Below the pieces are notes generated by a model. That model worked only from the letters and a program-made list of their open reading frames with translations, had not been told where the DNA came from and did no database searches. Below, one piece after another: positions 4,981-5,787 of a stretch of 5,787 bases of DNA. Origin of the DNA: JADJNW01 sp964523725. GTDB lineage: Bacteria > Bacteroidota > Bacteroidia > Chitinophagales > Saprospiraceae. The stretch is taken from the NCBI GenBank assembly GCA_964523725.1, contig CAZGAU010000250.1, positions 1 to 5,787 of the forward strand. The letters are read 5' to 3'. Position 1 is the stretch's first letter, and each line of letters begins with the position of its first letter. A program made the translations under genes and the position numbers.

Positions 4981-5787
4981 TCAATTCTTTTTTCTTTTTA
5001 CAGTAGTAGTCTTCCTCTGGGCTTTTACATTGCCGTTTCTACCTTTTACAGTTGTCGTTTTGCGGGTACCCACAGTGGTACCTCTCGGGCCTTTTTTGAC
5101 CACGGTCGTTCTCGTACGCACCACCTTAGAGCTAGTGCGACGCGGCGTATAAACCTTGTGCGCACGCACTACCCGATGCGTAGTAACTACTTGATAATGA
5201 GTCCGATACGGTCTTATGCGCACATGATATGCACTCCATGCCATCGGACGCCAAGGCCGCCACCAGGTCGGATAATAACGCCAGCGCCACGGCGATACCC
5301 AGGCCGTATAACCCGGACTATATAAAAAACGCACCGAAGGCCAAACCCAAACATTCACTACCACCCGATAAGCCTCGCTTTCCACGGACGGACCCTTGCC
5401 CTTATTCTTGACCTCCTCTTCAAAAGGTTCCACGATTACCTGCTCGCCGTACACATCCTCATCGCCGATGATTTGCAAAATGGCTTCCTCCGGGCCTTGT
5501 TTTTCGATTTCGATCACTGCAATATCCTGCGATTCATTCTCATTTACAAGCACTTGCAGTACCATGGCGTGCACGTCACCGTCCATATTGTCGATCACAC
5601 GAATGTAATCGATTTCCCCGTCTTCATTGAGATCGAGGTTATTTACAGTGGTGTTTTCGGAATTTAATAATTTTTCAAAATCTTCCGGGGAAGTCGCTTG
5701 TTTAAAGAGTTCCAGCGCACCTTCCAGGCTGAAATGATCGCCGGGGAAGCCGGTGCCTTCATCATTTCCACGTCCTTGCCCGTGAAG
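4981..5787 (-). CDS. Secreted/envelope protein with EF-hand-like motif and Trp/Arg-rich then Thr/Lys-rich tail (5' end beyond the window)
   Basis: The frame is open from the window edge to the TGA at 4981, giving 268 visible residues with the N-terminus missing. The in-frame GTG at 5598 is internal: the 63 upstream codons encode recognisable family sequence (PGDHFSLEGALELFKQATSPEDFEKLLN). An acidic globular part follows, with DLNEDGEIDY (52-61), which matches the first nine positions of a calcium-binding EF-hand loop, then VIDNMDGDVHAMVLQ and DIAVIEIEKQGPEEAILQIIGDEDVYGE. Residues 144-184 hold nine tryptophans (SPWRWRYYPTWWRPWRP), and the last 60 or so residues are strongly basic and Thr/Lys/Arg-rich with repeated KTTTVK. 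I recognise the architecture from Bacteroidota proteins of unknown function but know no assigned role. A signal peptide would lie outside the window. It may precede the sigma operon or belong to its regulon; a stem-loop separates them. Confidence 0.85.
   Translation of the reverse strand, partial: LHGQGRGNDEGTGFPGDHFSLEGALELFKQATSPEDFEKLLNSENTTVNNLDLNEDGEIDYIRVIDNMDGDVHAMVLQVLVNENESQDIAVIEIEKQGPEEAILQIIGDEDVYGEQVIVEPFEEEVKNKGKGPSVESEAYRVVVNVWVWPSVRFLYSPGYTAWVSPWRWRYYPTWWRPWRPMAWSAYHVRIRPYRTHYQVVTTHRVVRAHKVYTPRRTSSKVVRTRTTVVKKGPRGTTVGTRKTTTVKGRNGNVKAQRKTTTVKRKKN

Noticed and set aside
4930..5325. 131-codon plus-strand frame opposite the secreted-protein gene
   Set aside because: Its sequence is low-complexity Arg/Ser/Thr/Pro/His, the antisense of the basic tail region, while the minus-strand frame has family-like sequence. 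It also begins inside the stem-loop.

Overview
The window looks like a chromosomal segment of a Bacteroidota bacterium, perhaps a Saprospiria/Chitinophagia-like environmental lineage. The evidence is the protein families (a Bacteroidota-type LpxK with an LDDAFQH Walker B, a DUF2851 protein, an ECF sigma factor with the IDGF-HEEIA-LGIS-STSKSNL signature, and an acidic/Trp-rich/basic secreted protein), weak Shine-Dalgarno signals, and one good TAnnTTTG -7 box. The genus is a guess. All five recognised genes lie on the minus strand, so the biological order runs from high to low coordinates. A run of exactly 100 Ns (1692-1791) is an assembly gap inside one gene, so the sequence is a draft scaffold.

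In transcription order: (1) 5787-4981 is the 3' part of a secreted or envelope protein that runs off the window edge. It is followed by a 15-bp stem-loop (4974-4931). (2) 4767-2571 is a compact three-gene unit. It holds an ECF-type sigma-70 factor, an overlapping gene for an inner-membrane-anchored protein with a C-terminal beta-barrel-like domain (putative anti-sigma or sensor partner), and a small lipoprotein related to c-type cytochromes with an unusual C-x3-C-H haem motif. The unit is closed by a strong intrinsic terminator (2521-2489). (3) 2375-1239 is a DUF2851 protein interrupted by the N gap. (4) 1146-79 is lpxK, the lipid A 4'-kinase, with a candidate promoter and short degenerate repeats in its 92-bp leader.

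The most interesting part is the sigma/barrel/cytochrome-like unit. The gene overlap, the 45-bp spacing and the terminator placement suggest co-expression. A simple hypothesis is an envelope-sensing regulatory locus whose membrane protein controls the sigma factor, with a surface or periplasmic lipoprotein in the same transcript. Sigma factor plus membrane partner is a common arrangement in Bacteroidota. The haem-like lipoprotein in the unit and the mixed TM-helix/beta-barrel architecture are what deserve a second look. LpxK is ordinary housekeeping. There is no sign of mobile elements, CRISPR arrays, or tRNA or rRNA genes. No stretch longer than 300 bases lacks a gene; the longest is 4768-4980.
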